DNA of 46,239 nt from Ascidiaceihabitans sp. Its GTDB lineage: Bacteria > Pseudomonadota > Alphaproteobacteria > Rhodobacterales > Rhodobacteraceae. Shown piece after piece: positions 17,685 through 26,208 of the stretch. Within the stretch, counting starts at the first letter, position 1. Each line of letters begins with the position of its first letter. The stretch is from positions 1 to 46,239 of the forward strand of contig JAQXDI010000004.1 in NCBI GenBank assembly GCA_029251465.1, read 5' to 3'. The translations under genes were made by a program, and so were the position numbers. The notes beneath the pieces were generated by a model that had not been told where the DNA came from, searched no databases, and saw only the letters and a list, made by a program, of their open reading frames with translations.

Positions 17685-18512
17685 CTAGTCGACGTGAAAC
17701 GTCAGCGCGGCCCAAAAGGTTTGCCACACGACGTCTTCGGGGCCGGTCCCGTCAAAGGGTTGCAGGACCACGGCGTCAAACAGATAGTCGCCCGCGATCA
17801 CGGGGATCGTTGCGCGCCCTTGATCATCGGTATGCTCTAACGTGATCGTCACGCTGCCGTCCGTGGCACGGTGAAAGACCTCGATCTGGGCGTCTGTGCG
17901 GGGTGCGCCGTCCAGCAACACTTGGACCTGCATTTGCCCGTCGAAATCGGCGGCATAAGGATTGCTCAGCGCGACAAATTCAGTTTTCAGGCCAAACGCA
18001 CGGTCAGATCCGGTGCCGTCCCCCACAGCCACGAGGGCCTTGGCGTGGCGTGTATAGCTTTCGCGGAAACTGTCGCGCGCAAACCCCAACGCGTCGTGAC
18101 GGGATTCGATGTCTGCAAAATCCTTGTGCGCGGCGAATTTCAAAAACTTGGGCCATTCTTTGTAGCGTACTTTGGCGGGTGTGGTTTCGTGCAGGATCAC
18201 CAGCAATCCGTCAGCATCCGGCATCATCTGCATCGCGGGCCTGTCGCCCATGCGCCCATCCACCGGCGTGATCTGATCATCCATCGCCACATCAAAGCGG
18301 GTAAAGCTGTTTTCGAAATACGCGAGCTTTGATCCGGCGAACTCTTGCCCGTTGCGCAGGTCCACAACCAGAGTGTCGCCAGTTTCGACTTGAAACTTTT
18401 CCGGTTCGATCCAAAACTCGTGCGCGAACACGTTGGTGGGCGCGAATACTGTAGACAGTCCACCCAGAACAGCGGCACTACAGGCCGTGCGGATAAATTG
18501 AGGCAAATTCAT
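17685..18512 (-). CDS. DUF4198-family periplasmic protein
   Basis: A 275-residue exported protein. The N-terminus is a signal peptide (CSAAVLGGLSTVFAPTNVFA) with cleavage just before HEFWIEP, the typical mature start of DUF4198 proteins, which often occur near nickel, cobalt or other metal-uptake genes. The C-terminal part looks like a beta-sandwich (IEVFHRATDGSVTITLEHTD). I chose the ATG at 18512 because it gives a clean signal peptide; an upstream in-frame reading to 18728 is antisense to the HupE-like gene and not credible. The start codon interlocks with that of the divergent HupE-like gene, sharing CATG at 18510-18513. The metal link is inferred from family context. Confidence 0.85.
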   Translation of the reverse strand: MNLPQFIRTACSAAVLGGLSTVFAPTNVFAHEFWIEPEKFQVETGDTLVVDLRNGQEFAGSKLAYFENSFTRFDVAMDDQITPVDGRMGDRPAMQMMPDADGLLVILHETTPAKVRYKEWPKFLKFAAHKDFADIESRHDALGFARDSFRESYTRHAKALVAVGDGTGSDRAFGLKTEFVALSNPYAADFDGQMQVQVLLDGAPRTDAQIEVFHRATDGSVTITLEHTDDQGRATIPVIAGDYLFDAVVLQPFDGTGPEDVVWQTFWAALTFHVD

Positions 18513-19707
18513 GATACGGGCTTTCTTGTGGTTGTGGCTTAAGCTGCGCTTTGTGGTTGTGTTGTCAAGCGTTGGCGTGGCGATGGTGCATGCCAATGTT
18601 GTGACTGCGCACGAAACCTTGCCGACAATTGCGGACATCGAGGTCGAAGAAGAACACATCGTGGTCACCATGAGCGCGAATTTCGAGGCGTTTCTGGCCG
18701 GCATCAATCTGGATGAAATCACCGACACGGACGAGGCCGAGCAGGCCGAAGATTACGACGCCTTGCGCGCCCTGACCGCACCGGAACTAGAGGTGCGATT
18801 GCCGGCGCTGATCGACCGGTTCAACGCGGTGCCGCTGGTGACGGTGGACGGCGCACCAGTGGTTCTGGACATCGAAGTGTTCAGCGTGCCGCAGACCGTT
18901 GATATAGAAGTGCCGCGCGTGTCCGAACTGGTGCTGAGCGCGCCGATTGACCCAGATGCGGACGTCGTTGCCGTCACGTGGCCGCAGGGGCACGGGCCAT
19001 TGGTGCTGCGTCAAAACGGGGTGGACGAACCGTTCACCGGCTACATCGATCCCGGCACCTCTAGCGATGATATTTCGCTGAGCGGTGGCGGGCAGATGAC
19101 GGGATGGCAGACGTTTGTGGCCTATATTCCGGTCGGATTTGACCACATTTTGCCGCAAGGGCTGGATCATATTCTGTTCGTGCTGGGCCTGTTTTTCCTC
19201 AGCACCCAACTGCGCGCGCTGCTGTGGCAGGTGTCGGCGTTCACGCTGGCGCACACGGTGACGCTGGCGCTTGGCGCACTTGGTTTGGTGAACATTCCGG
19301 GCTCGATTGTGGAGCCGCTGATTGCCGCGTCGATTGTCTACGTTGCGGTCGAAAACATCTTTGCCTCTGGGCTAAGTCGCAGGCGACCCATGGTTATTTT
19401 TGGTTTCGGGTTGCTGCACGGGCTGGGCTTTGCCTCAGTCCTTGGGGAATTTGGCCTACCTGAGGGGCAGTTCATTCCTGCGCTGATTTCATTCAACGTC
19501 GGGGTTGAATTGGGTCAGCTGACGGTGATCGCACTGGCGTTTTCTGTGCTGTGGCTGGCCATGCAGGCCACCAAAATCGCGCATCTGTCAGAGGATGAAA
19601 CGCCGGTTAAAACCCGCGCGGTGATGGCGCGGGCGGTGTCGATCACCGGATCGTTGTTGATTGCGATTATCGCCGCCTATTGGGTGATCGAGCGGACAAT
19701 TTTGTAA
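18511..19707 (+). CDS. HupE/UreJ-2 family membrane protein
   Basis: A 398-residue protein with a signal peptide (about 1-32), a periplasmic domain of about 170 residues, and a C-terminal membrane domain of about six helices. The membrane domain begins with the HupE-type histidine motif GFDHILPQGLDHILFVLGLFF and continues with FTLAHTVTLALGALG and FGLLHGLGFASVLGEFGLP. HupE and UreJ relatives are thought to move nickel, but these longer two-domain forms are common in marine bacteria and unproven. A GAGG site seven bases before the ATG at 18511 supports this start. Pairing with the divergent DUF4198 gene suggests a shared metal-related role. Confidence 0.88.
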   Translation: MIRAFLWLWLKLRFVVVLSSVGVAMVHANVVTAHETLPTIADIEVEEEHIVVTMSANFEAFLAGINLDEITDTDEAEQAEDYDALRALTAPELEVRLPALIDRFNAVPLVTVDGAPVVLDIEVFSVPQTVDIEVPRVSELVLSAPIDPDADVVAVTWPQGHGPLVLRQNGVDEPFTGYIDPGTSSDDISLSGGGQMTGWQTFVAYIPVGFDHILPQGLDHILFVLGLFFLSTQLRALLWQVSAFTLAHTVTLALGALGLVNIPGSIVEPLIAASIVYVAVENIFASGLSRRRPMVIFGFGLLHGLGFASVLGEFGLPEGQFIPALISFNVGVELGQLTVIALAFSVLWLAMQATKIAHLSEDETPVKTRAVMARAVSITGSLLIAIIAAYWVIERTIL

Positions 19708-19732
19708 GCCCGGGATTATAAACGCGGGGCTT
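19706..19732. terminator. Hairpin between two convergent stop codons
   Basis: AAGCCC (19706-19711) pairs with GGGCTT (19727-19732) and fills the gap between the HupE-like and ThiE-like stop codons. There is no proper T-run on either strand, so termination is only a possibility. Confidence 0.35.
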
Positions 19733-20361
19733 TAGGCTTTGATCGCGTCGATCATCGTGCCCAAGGCGGCCGCCGAATCATCCGTGCCCCAAATCTCGTC
19801 GCCGATGGCAAAGAAATCTGTCATCGGGGTCAGGGTTTTGATCATCTCGAGATTGATCAGACCTTCGGCGACTACCGGCACTTCGATCACTTCGGACCAC
19901 CACTGGAACAGATCGGTCTCAGCAAAGCTGCCGTCGCCTAGGGTGTTTTCGCGCACAGGGCCAAAGCAAACGTAATCGGCACCGGCTTCGCCCGCGCTCA
20001 TGCCGTCGTGACGCGAGGTGTTTGAATGCACGCCGACGATGGCATCCGCACCCAGTTCCTTGCGCGCGTACCGCACTTGGTGGGCCCCGTCGCTGAGGTG
20101 CACACCGTCCAGCCCAAGACGTTCGACCATCGTGATGTGGTCAGAAACGACGATAGCAACATCCCGCGCATGAGCGATTTCGCGCAAGGCATCACCGGCT
20201 TTGGCGATCAGCCCTTCGTCCGTGGTGGCCATAACAAGGCGCACGCAGGCCACGTCATGGGCATCCAGAACGGCGGCCAATTGCGGGCCGAAGGTGGCCA
20301 GATCAAAGCTGGTGGGCGTGATCAGATAGATCTGCGGCGTGTCAGTTTCGGTCTTGGCCAT
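19732..20361 (-). CDS. Thiamine-phosphate synthase-like (ThiE/TenI-family) TIM-barrel protein
   Basis: A 209-residue protein of the ThiE/TenI family. Recognisable blocks are YLITPTSF at the start, GLDGVHLSDG around residue 83, GADAIVGVHSNTSRHD, GADYVCFGPV and a late VPVVAEGLIN segment. In true ThiE the second strand reads like QLREK with a pyrophosphate-binding lysine; here that place reads CVRLVM with no lysine, and the usual IGGI near the end is AEGLIN. It may therefore be a diverged or non-canonical member. No other thiamine gene and no TPP riboswitch is visible nearby. The ATG has an AGGA site 12 bp upstream. It is divergent from trmJ. Confidence 0.8.
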   Translation of the reverse strand: MAKTETDTPQIYLITPTSFDLATFGPQLAAVLDAHDVACVRLVMATTDEGLIAKAGDALREIAHARDVAIVVSDHITMVERLGLDGVHLSDGAHQVRYARKELGADAIVGVHSNTSRHDGMSAGEAGADYVCFGPVRENTLGDGSFAETDLFQWWSEVIEVPVVAEGLINLEMIKTLTPMTDFFAIGDEIWGTDDSAAALGTMIDAIKA

Positions 20362-20503
20362 GGGTCGCGTCCTTTGATTGTTGGGCTTGCTCTAGCGGAT
20401 TGGATTGGAAAAGGAAACTTTTATGCCCGATGCGCTGATTTTTTAGGCCAAACAACTGCGGGCGCGATTGTGGAGGGTGTTTTGAAACTCTAAAGACAGG
20501 GGC

Positions 20504-21241
20504 ATGAGCAATATTCCTTTCTTTGTGCTGGTGCGCCCGCAAATGGGCGAAAACATCGGGGCGGCGGCGCGTGCGATGTACAACTTTGGGCTCGACCGGA
20601 TGCGGATCGTGGCCCCGCGTGATGGCTGGCCAAACCCGTCCGCTGTGGCGATGGCATCGGGGGCAGGGCGTCTTTTGGATGACGCGCAGTTAACCGATGA
20701 TCTGGCCGGATCGCTGAGCGATTGTACGTTTGTTTTTGCGACCACCGCGCGGGCGCGTGATTTGACCAAACCGGTCTATTCGCCCGAAGCGGCAATGCAG
20801 CTGGCAGCCGAGAAAATCGATGCCGGTGGTCGTGTCGCCGTGCTGTTCGGGCCTGAACGCGCGGGGTTGGAAAACGACGATATCGCGCAGGCCAACGCGA
20901 TCATTTCGGTGCCGGTGAACCCGAATTTCGCCTCGCTGAATTTGGCGCAATGCGTGCTTTTGGTGGGCTACGAATGGATGCGTCAGCGCGGCGAAATCGA
21001 ACATGAAACGGTTGAAATGGCAGGCACCGATTGGGCCAGTGGTCAAGAGGTCGAACACCTTGCGCGCCACTACGAGGACCGCCTCGAGGCCGCCAATTTC
21101 TTTTACCCAGAGCACAAAGCCCGCAGCATGAAAACCAATCTGCGCAACATGTGGAGCCGCATGCCGATGACGCGTGCAGACATCCAAATGTTCCACGGCA
21201 TGCTGCGGCAGATGGTCCGCTGGAAAGAACGCGGCGATTGA
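20504..21241 (+). CDS. trmJ: tRNA (cytidine/uridine-32-2'-O)-methyltransferase TrmJ
   Basis: A SPOUT-class RNA methyltransferase of 245 residues that methylates the 2'-OH of nucleotide 32 in the tRNA anticodon loop using S-adenosylmethionine. SPOUT motif 1 is RPQMGENIGAAARAM (residues about 9-23), motif 2 is VAVLFGPERAGLEND (about 111-125), and motif 3 is VPVNPNFASLNLAQ (about 136-149), together forming the trefoil-knot cofactor site. The C-terminal helical extension typical of TrmJ is present. It is first in a plus-strand run with ctaA 57 bp downstream. Confidence 0.95.
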   Translation: MSNIPFFVLVRPQMGENIGAAARAMYNFGLDRMRIVAPRDGWPNPSAVAMASGAGRLLDDAQLTDDLAGSLSDCTFVFATTARARDLTKPVYSPEAAMQLAAEKIDAGGRVAVLFGPERAGLENDDIAQANAIISVPVNPNFASLNLAQCVLLVGYEWMRQRGEIEHETVEMAGTDWASGQEVEHLARHYEDRLEAANFFYPEHKARSMKTNLRNMWSRMPMTRADIQMFHGMLRQMVRWKERGD

Positions 21242-21298
21242 TCTGCTGGACGTCTGCGGCTGCGCGCCCTACCTTCTGCGAAAAAGCACGAGAGACAC

Positions 21299-22444
21299 AT
21301 GAGCACCAAGCGTAATATTTTCGAAGAAGTCGGCGAGGCGGGTCAGGCCCCAGTTGCCCAACCGGGGTTGATTGATCAAGGGCGCGGCGGTGCGCGTGGT
21401 GCCATTCGCATCTGGCTGATGATGCTGTTTGCGCTGGTGGTTTTGATGATCATCATCGGTGGTTTGACCCGTCTGACCGACAGTGGCCTGAGCATCACCG
21501 AATGGAAGCCGCTGTTGGGGGCGATCCCGCCGCTGAACGCTGCGGATTGGGCCGTTGCGTTCGAGAAATACAAGCTGATCGACGAATACCAAATCCAGAA
21601 CCAATGGATGGAACTGTCTGATTTCAAAGTGATTTACTGGTGGGAATGGGGTCATCGTCAATTGGGCCGCCTGATCGGTCTGGTCTGGGCAATCGGTTTT
21701 TTCTGGTTCCTGATCCGCCGTCAAATCCCGACAGGTTGGACGGGGCGTTTGCTGTTCATCGGCGTGCTGGGCGGGCTGCAAGGCGCGATTGGCTGGTGGA
21801 TGGTGTCATCGGGTGTGACCTCGGGGCAGAGCATGACAGACGTGGCGAGCTATCGCCTTGCGACCCATCTGGGGCTGGCGTTTGTGATCCTTGGGTTCAT
21901 CGCGTGGTACATTTTCAACATGGGCCGCACCGAGCGGGATTTGATGCAGGCACGCCGCGGCAAAGAGGCCAAGTTGTTCGGCCTGTCCACGGGATTGCTG
22001 CACTTTGCCTTCCTGCAAATCCTGATTGGCGCGCTGGTGGCGGGCATTGATGCGGGGCGCAGTTACACCGATTGGCCGCTAATGGGGGGCCAAGTGTTTC
22101 CGGCCTCGGCCTTCATCGTCGAACCGATGTGGCGCAACCTGTTTGAAAGCCCGGGATTGGTGCAATTCATTCACCGCGTCACCGGTTATTTGCTGTTCGC
22201 TTTTGCCGTTGGCGTCTGGCTGCGGGGGCGCAAAAGCGCGCATCCTCGGACACAATTCGCCTTTAACGCGGTGTTTGCGGCAATGGTCTTGCAGATCGTT
22301 CTGGGCATCGTCACCGTGATGGCCGGCGCGCCCGTTGAAATCGCGATTTTCCACCAGCTTTTGGCCGTGATCCTGTGGGTGTTGATCCTGCGCGCGCGCT
22401 TTTTGTCGGCCTATCCAATTCCAACTTCACTCCGAGGAACCTGA
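21299..22444 (+). CDS. ctaA: Heme A synthase (COX15/CtaA)
   Basis: An integral membrane enzyme that oxidises the C8 methyl of heme O to a formyl group, giving heme A for cytochrome c oxidase. It has 381 residues with eight predicted helices. Motifs include GGLTRLTDSGLSITEWKP after helix 1, the heme-ligand-bearing WEWGHRQLGRLIG segment, a second half repeating the pattern with ALVAGIDAGRSYTDWPLMGG, QFIHRVTGYLLF, and a late EIAIFHQLLAV histidine. It lacks paired loop cysteines, as expected of the alphaproteobacterial/mitochondrial type. It is followed after only 3 bp by the carboxypeptidase gene, so the two are probably coupled. Confidence 0.96.
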   Translation: MSTKRNIFEEVGEAGQAPVAQPGLIDQGRGGARGAIRIWLMMLFALVVLMIIIGGLTRLTDSGLSITEWKPLLGAIPPLNAADWAVAFEKYKLIDEYQIQNQWMELSDFKVIYWWEWGHRQLGRLIGLVWAIGFFWFLIRRQIPTGWTGRLLFIGVLGGLQGAIGWWMVSSGVTSGQSMTDVASYRLATHLGLAFVILGFIAWYIFNMGRTERDLMQARRGKEAKLFGLSTGLLHFAFLQILIGALVAGIDAGRSYTDWPLMGGQVFPASAFIVEPMWRNLFESPGLVQFIHRVTGYLLFAFAVGVWLRGRKSAHPRTQFAFNAVFAAMVLQIVLGIVTVMAGAPVEIAIFHQLLAVILWVLILRARFLSAYPIPTSLRGT

Positions 22445-22447
22445 TCC

Positions 22448-23923
22448 ATGACTGCTTATGACGACTTGATGGCGTTCACGCGCGACACCCAAGCCTTGGG
22501 GCAAATCGCTGGCCGTTTGGGCTGGGATCAGGAAACGATGATGCCACGTGGTGCTGCCCCGCAACGGGCCGAAGAAATGGCCGCAATCGAAAGCGTTTTG
22601 CACGCCCGCCGCATGGACGCGCGGGTGGGTGACTGGCTGGCGGCAATCGACGTCAAGGCGCTGGACAAGGTTGGCAAAGCCCAAGTGCGCCACATTCAAC
22701 GCAGCTTTGATCGCGCCTCAAAGGTGCCCGCAGATCTGGCCGCGACTTTGGCCCGTGTCACATCCTCGGCGCAGGGCGTTTGGGCCGAAGCGCGTGAAGA
22801 CAATGACGTCGCCGGGTTCTTGCCCACCTTCGAAGAGGTCATCAACCTCAAGCGTCAAGAGGGTGCTGCGTTGGCTGCGGGCGGCGATGTGTACGACGCG
22901 ATGCTGGCGGATTACGAACCGGGCACGACGGGCGCCGAGCTAGAGGCGATGTTTGGCGCGCTGCGTCCGGAATTAAGCGCGCTGCGTGCTGCGATCAAAG
23001 ACGCCGAGGCCCCGCAACGGCTGGACGGTAATTTCGATGAGGGCGCGCAGATGAAACTGACGCGCCATTTGGCCAAGACGTTCGGCTATGACATGAGCCA
23101 TGGGCGCGTGGACAAAGCGGTGCATCCGTTCAGTTCGGGTTCGGGTCTGGATGTGCGGATCACGACGCGCACGTCAAAGACCGATCCGTTCAATTGTTTC
23201 TATTCGACAATCCACGAGGTCGGGCATGCGTGTTACGAGCAAGGCATTGATCCTGAATATCTTTTGACCCCGCTGGGCAGTGGCGTGTCGATGGGTGTGC
23301 ACGAAAGCCAAAGCCGGATTTACGAGAACCAGATGGGCCGCAGTCGCGCGTTTACCGGTTGGTTGTTTGAAGAAATGAAGGCGGCGTTTGGTGATTTTGG
23401 CATCCCGGATGTGGATGCGTTTTACGGCACTGTGAACCGTGTGAATGACGGCTATATCCGCACCGAGGCGGACGAGGTGCAGTACAACTTGCACGTCCTG
23501 ATGCGCTTTGATCTTGAGCGCGCCTTGATGGCGGGTGATTTGCAGATTGGCGATCTTGAGGCGGCGTGGAATGACCGGTTTGAGGCTGATTTCGGCTACA
23601 GCGTCGACAAACCCAGCAACGGTGTTTTGCAAGACGTGCACTGGCCTGTGGGCTTGTTCGGGTATTTCCCGACATATTCGCTGGGCAATGTCTATGCTGG
23701 CTGTTTGCACGAAGGTTTGCGCGCGGCCGTTCCGGATCTGGATGAGCAATTGGCCGACGGTGACACAGCGCGCGCGACCGGTTGGTTGCAGAACAACCTG
23801 CAAAGCCACGGTGGGCTCTACGAGCCACGCGACGTGATCGAACGCGCCTGTGGATTTGCGCCAACCGAACAGCCGTTGATTGCGTATCTCAAGGCCAAAT
23901 TCGGCGATATCTACAAGCTCTGA
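22448..23923 (+). CDS. Carboxypeptidase M32 (thermostable carboxypeptidase 1 family)
   Basis: A cytosolic zinc metallocarboxypeptidase of 491 residues that releases C-terminal amino acids with broad specificity. The zinc motif HEVGH lies at residues 256-260 (STIHEVGHACYEQG), with the third ligand in HESQSR at about 285-290. Other M32 marks are GLGWDQETMMPRGA near the N-terminus (read here as RLGWDQETMMPRGA), the DVRITTR block before the zinc site, NRVNDGYIRTEADEVQYNLH, and GLFGYFPTYSLGN. The ribosome-binding site GAGGA overlaps the end of ctaA. Length and motifs are complete. Confidence 0.96.
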   Translation: MTAYDDLMAFTRDTQALGQIAGRLGWDQETMMPRGAAPQRAEEMAAIESVLHARRMDARVGDWLAAIDVKALDKVGKAQVRHIQRSFDRASKVPADLAATLARVTSSAQGVWAEAREDNDVAGFLPTFEEVINLKRQEGAALAAGGDVYDAMLADYEPGTTGAELEAMFGALRPELSALRAAIKDAEAPQRLDGNFDEGAQMKLTRHLAKTFGYDMSHGRVDKAVHPFSSGSGLDVRITTRTSKTDPFNCFYSTIHEVGHACYEQGIDPEYLLTPLGSGVSMGVHESQSRIYENQMGRSRAFTGWLFEEMKAAFGDFGIPDVDAFYGTVNRVNDGYIRTEADEVQYNLHVLMRFDLERALMAGDLQIGDLEAAWNDRFEADFGYSVDKPSNGVLQDVHWPVGLFGYFPTYSLGNVYAGCLHEGLRAAVPDLDEQLADGDTARATGWLQNNLQSHGGLYEPRDVIERACGFAPTEQPLIAYLKAKFGDIYKL

Positions 23924-23938
23924 GTGATTGTGGTGACC

Positions 23939-23966
23939 AAAAAAAGAGGAGGCCGAAGCCTCCTCT
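23939..23966 (-). terminator. Rho-independent terminator with UUCG loop
   Basis: On the minus strand a perfect 9-bp stem AGAGGAGGC/GCCTCCTCT with a TTCG tetraloop is followed by seven T bases. It lies 34 bp after the stop of the minus-strand membrane protein gene. The same hairpin follows the carboxypeptidase on the plus strand but lacks a T-run there. Confidence 0.85.
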
Positions 23967-24000
23967 GAGGTGGTGGTCGTAGGGTCGTTCGTAAAACGGT

Positions 24001-24444
24001 TTAGTCTGGCAGCAATCCCTGCCAGCCGCGGGCCCAGAGAGAATGGGCACCGCCGCCAAACATCGCGCACACCAGGAGGGCGATGGCCACGATGGAGAGA
24101 AAGCTGAGGTCGAAGATCATTTGGCTGATGCTGTAACTGGTGATGATGATGTTGTTCTGGACGTGACCAATGCAGATTGCGCTTTGGGCGAGAACCATCA
24201 GCAAGGCAAAACTGGCGACAACACGCGTGCGGATACCCAACAGCAGCCAGAATGCGATCACCCAGTGCAATGCAATGTTGACCGCGTCAAAAACTAAGAA
24301 ATCAGTCACGCATAACGACAGGATTGACGTGTGATGGGTTCCGCTTGAGAGCAAAGACGCAAGCTTGAGAACCGAGATGATGCTTAGGCCTGTTGCGGCC
24401 ATGACACGTGGTACTATTTGCAGTGTTCTGTAATTGATAATCAT
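24001..24444 (-). CDS. Small four-helix membrane protein (DoxX-like), unknown function
   Basis: A 147-residue hydrophobic protein with about four membrane segments and small polar loops, in size and pattern like DoxX/DUF6632-type proteins, though I cannot place it in a family with confidence. A good ribosome-binding site (GCAGGAAACT before the ATG) and a perfect terminator downstream support a real, separately terminated gene. It lies 115 bp downstream of a LysR-type regulator on the same strand and could be its target or co-transcribed. Function unknown. Confidence 0.75.
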   Translation of the reverse strand: MIINYRTLQIVPRVMAATGLSIISVLKLASLLSSGTHHTSILSLCVTDFLVFDAVNIALHWVIAFWLLLGIRTRVVASFALLMVLAQSAICIGHVQNNIIITSYSISQMIFDLSFLSIVAIALLVCAMFGGGAHSLWARGWQGLLPD

Positions 24445-24559
24445 AGTTTCCTGCCCAAATTGTTTTCCACTACACTACGAAACTACGAATTTCGGGTGGA
24501 TGCGGCTATACTGATCTGTGCAAATCAGGTGTTGCACTTCTGTGGATAAGTATCGCAAC

Positions 24560-25375
24560 CTATTGTTTTATATTGCTTAAAATATCCACAATGTCGCGTA
24601 TGACGGTGTCGCTGCGGCGCGTGTAGTGATAGCTAAGCCAGACCTCTGAGGTTGTGGGTACACCAATGGGAACCTCGATCAGGTCATGGTGTTCCTGGGC
24701 AAACAACTTGGGCAATCGACAGACAATCGCGGCGGTGCGCATGACGGTGCGCATCAGGTTTAGGCCTTCCATTTTTAGAACTGGAGGGGCGTCAAAATGG
24801 GCGCGCAAAGTGTCTTGGCCATTGCTGACGTCCTCATGATGCGCCAAGTCACCCCAGCCCTGAAGATTGTCGAAATGGTTGATGTCACAATAGCTGCGCC
24901 ACTGGGTTGTGCCGACGCGCTTGCGGATCAGGCGGCCTTCGTTTGGTTCGTGTTCCGACAGCACGATGTCGGTTTCGCCAAACGCCAAACTGGCCTGATA
25001 CAGGGACACGACCAACGTGACGTTTTCCAAACCGTTCGAGACCTCACCGATGATTGGCGCGAGATAGGACTGCAAGATGCGCAGGGGGGCATTGATCCGG
25101 ATGTCGCTGTGTTTGCTGGAGGTGTTTTCTTCGGATTGGGCGCTGGTCAGGAACGCTTCGGTTTGCGCGGCGATCGAGATGAGTTTTGTGGCCAGCGACG
25201 TCGGTTGCCAGCTTTGCCCGTCTTTGGTGAACAGCGGCTGCCCCAGCTCTTCGGTGATCCGCTCAATCCGCCGCGACACTGTGGCTGTGTTGGTTCCCAA
25301 ATGTTCGGCGGCGGCGGTCATTGTCGCATATCGCTCTAAGGCCAGACAAAACCGTAAATCATCCCAATTTTTCAT
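24560..25375 (-). CDS. LysR-family transcriptional regulator
   Basis: A 271-residue regulator. The N-terminal winged helix-turn-helix spans residues about 5-60 (MTAAAEHLGTNTATVSRRIE). The ligand-binding part is somewhat shorter than usual (LTTRs are commonly near 300 residues), and the second lobe ends early in LSYHYTRRSDTVIRDIVD. It opens with MKNWDDLRFCLALERY, the form seen in LysR regulators of the CrgA/YafC-like group. Upstream is a 435-bp region without a clear gene; downstream is the small membrane protein. Target and inducer are unknown. Confidence 0.88.
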   Translation of the reverse strand: MKNWDDLRFCLALERYATMTAAAEHLGTNTATVSRRIERITEELGQPLFTKDGQSWQPTSLATKLISIAAQTEAFLTSAQSEENTSSKHSDIRINAPLRILQSYLAPIIGEVSNGLENVTLVVSLYQASLAFGETDIVLSEHEPNEGRLIRKRVGTTQWRSYCDINHFDNLQGWGDLAHHEDVSNGQDTLRAHFDAPPVLKMEGLNLMRTVMRTAAIVCRLPKLFAQEHHDLIEVPIGVPTTSEVWLSYHYTRRSDTVIRDIVDILSNIKQ

Positions 25376-25810
25376 ATCATACCATTTTAGTTTGCGAAAA
25401 TAACGCTAGGCACCACTGGTTACGGCCTGCCTCTGACAACCTGAGGTAAGCTAACGTATTGATACATTGAGATTATTTACCAGATCATTCGAGCTGCATT
25501 AACGTAAATACGGGCTTGCAGGAATGAACGCCACACAGCGGAGGAATAGGTTGGCCTCTCAGAATTGCTGCTGTCTATCCTATTGTTTAGTGCATCGGTC
25601 CCTATTTCGCAGGCATTGCCTGGTGCCCTGCCAAGGGTGGGCCATGTGACGGGGCCGGGGTCTGGTGACAACGAATGTGCGGTTGAAGCGGGGGGTAAGC
25701 GGCTTTCTGCCAGCCTGTTTAAATCTGAGGTTTCCAAAAAATTCTTCCCATAAAAATTAACCTTTTCGCCTGTCAGGGTCCGAGTGTGAGTTAACTAGGA
25801 GTAAATCGTT
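25376..25810. other. 435-bp gap without an identifiable gene
   Basis: It holds the promoter region of the LysR gene (minus) and of the small exported protein (plus). Short open frames exist on both strands (25565-25753 plus, 25477-25737 minus), but neither has a convincing start or a family I recognise. The middle (about 25600-25710) is GC-rich with direct G-runs; the flanks are AT-rich. No tRNA, terminator or repeat was found. It may hold a decayed gene or an unrecognised RNA. Confidence 0.4.
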
Positions 25811-26158
25811 ATGAAAACATTCGTCATCCTTGCCGCAATTGGCATCGTGTCTGCGAACGCATTGTTCGCCCAAGATACCCAGCAATCATCTGTCATCGGC
25901 GCATCCGGCGACACAGTTTATTCTGTGCAAGTCTCAGGATCTGACGGCGTGACATACAACTGTCTGCCGAATTTGCGTGTTGAAAACGGCATTCGCTACC
26001 GTGATTGCATCCGCGATGGTGCTGCATTGGCAGGCAACGGCACATTGCTTGGTGGCACGCTGAGCGGATCAAGTGCTGCGGGCGCGATTGTGGTCGCGTT
26101 GGTGGTTGCGGCTGCGTTCGGTGATGATGGGACTGTTGCAACAACGACAAACCCCTAA
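25811..26158 (+). CDS. Small exported protein, unknown function
   Basis: A 115-residue protein with a clear signal peptide (MKTFVILAAIGIVSANALFA, cleaved near AQD). The mature part has two cysteines 15 residues apart (NCLPNLRVENG and YRDCIRDG), able to form one disulfide, then an alanine/valine/glycine-rich hydrophobic stretch (AAGAIVVALVVAAAFG) before a short threonine-rich tail. That stretch could be a membrane anchor or a self-associating segment. A strong AGGAG site precedes the ATG, and a perfect terminator follows about 50 bp after the stop, so it is a single-gene unit. No function can be named. Confidence 0.75.
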   Translation: MKTFVILAAIGIVSANALFAQDTQQSSVIGASGDTVYSVQVSGSDGVTYNCLPNLRVENGIRYRDCIRDGAALAGNGTLLGGTLSGSSAAGAIVVALVVAAAFGDDGTVATTTNP

Positions 26159-26208
26159 GCGAAAATATCCGTATCAGATCTGGAACTCTGAACGATGTTT
26201 AACGAGAA

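Noticed and set aside
20362..20503. TPP riboswitch upstream of the ThiE-like gene
   Set aside because: The conserved CUGAGA-type core of the thi box was not found in the 140-bp divergent region.
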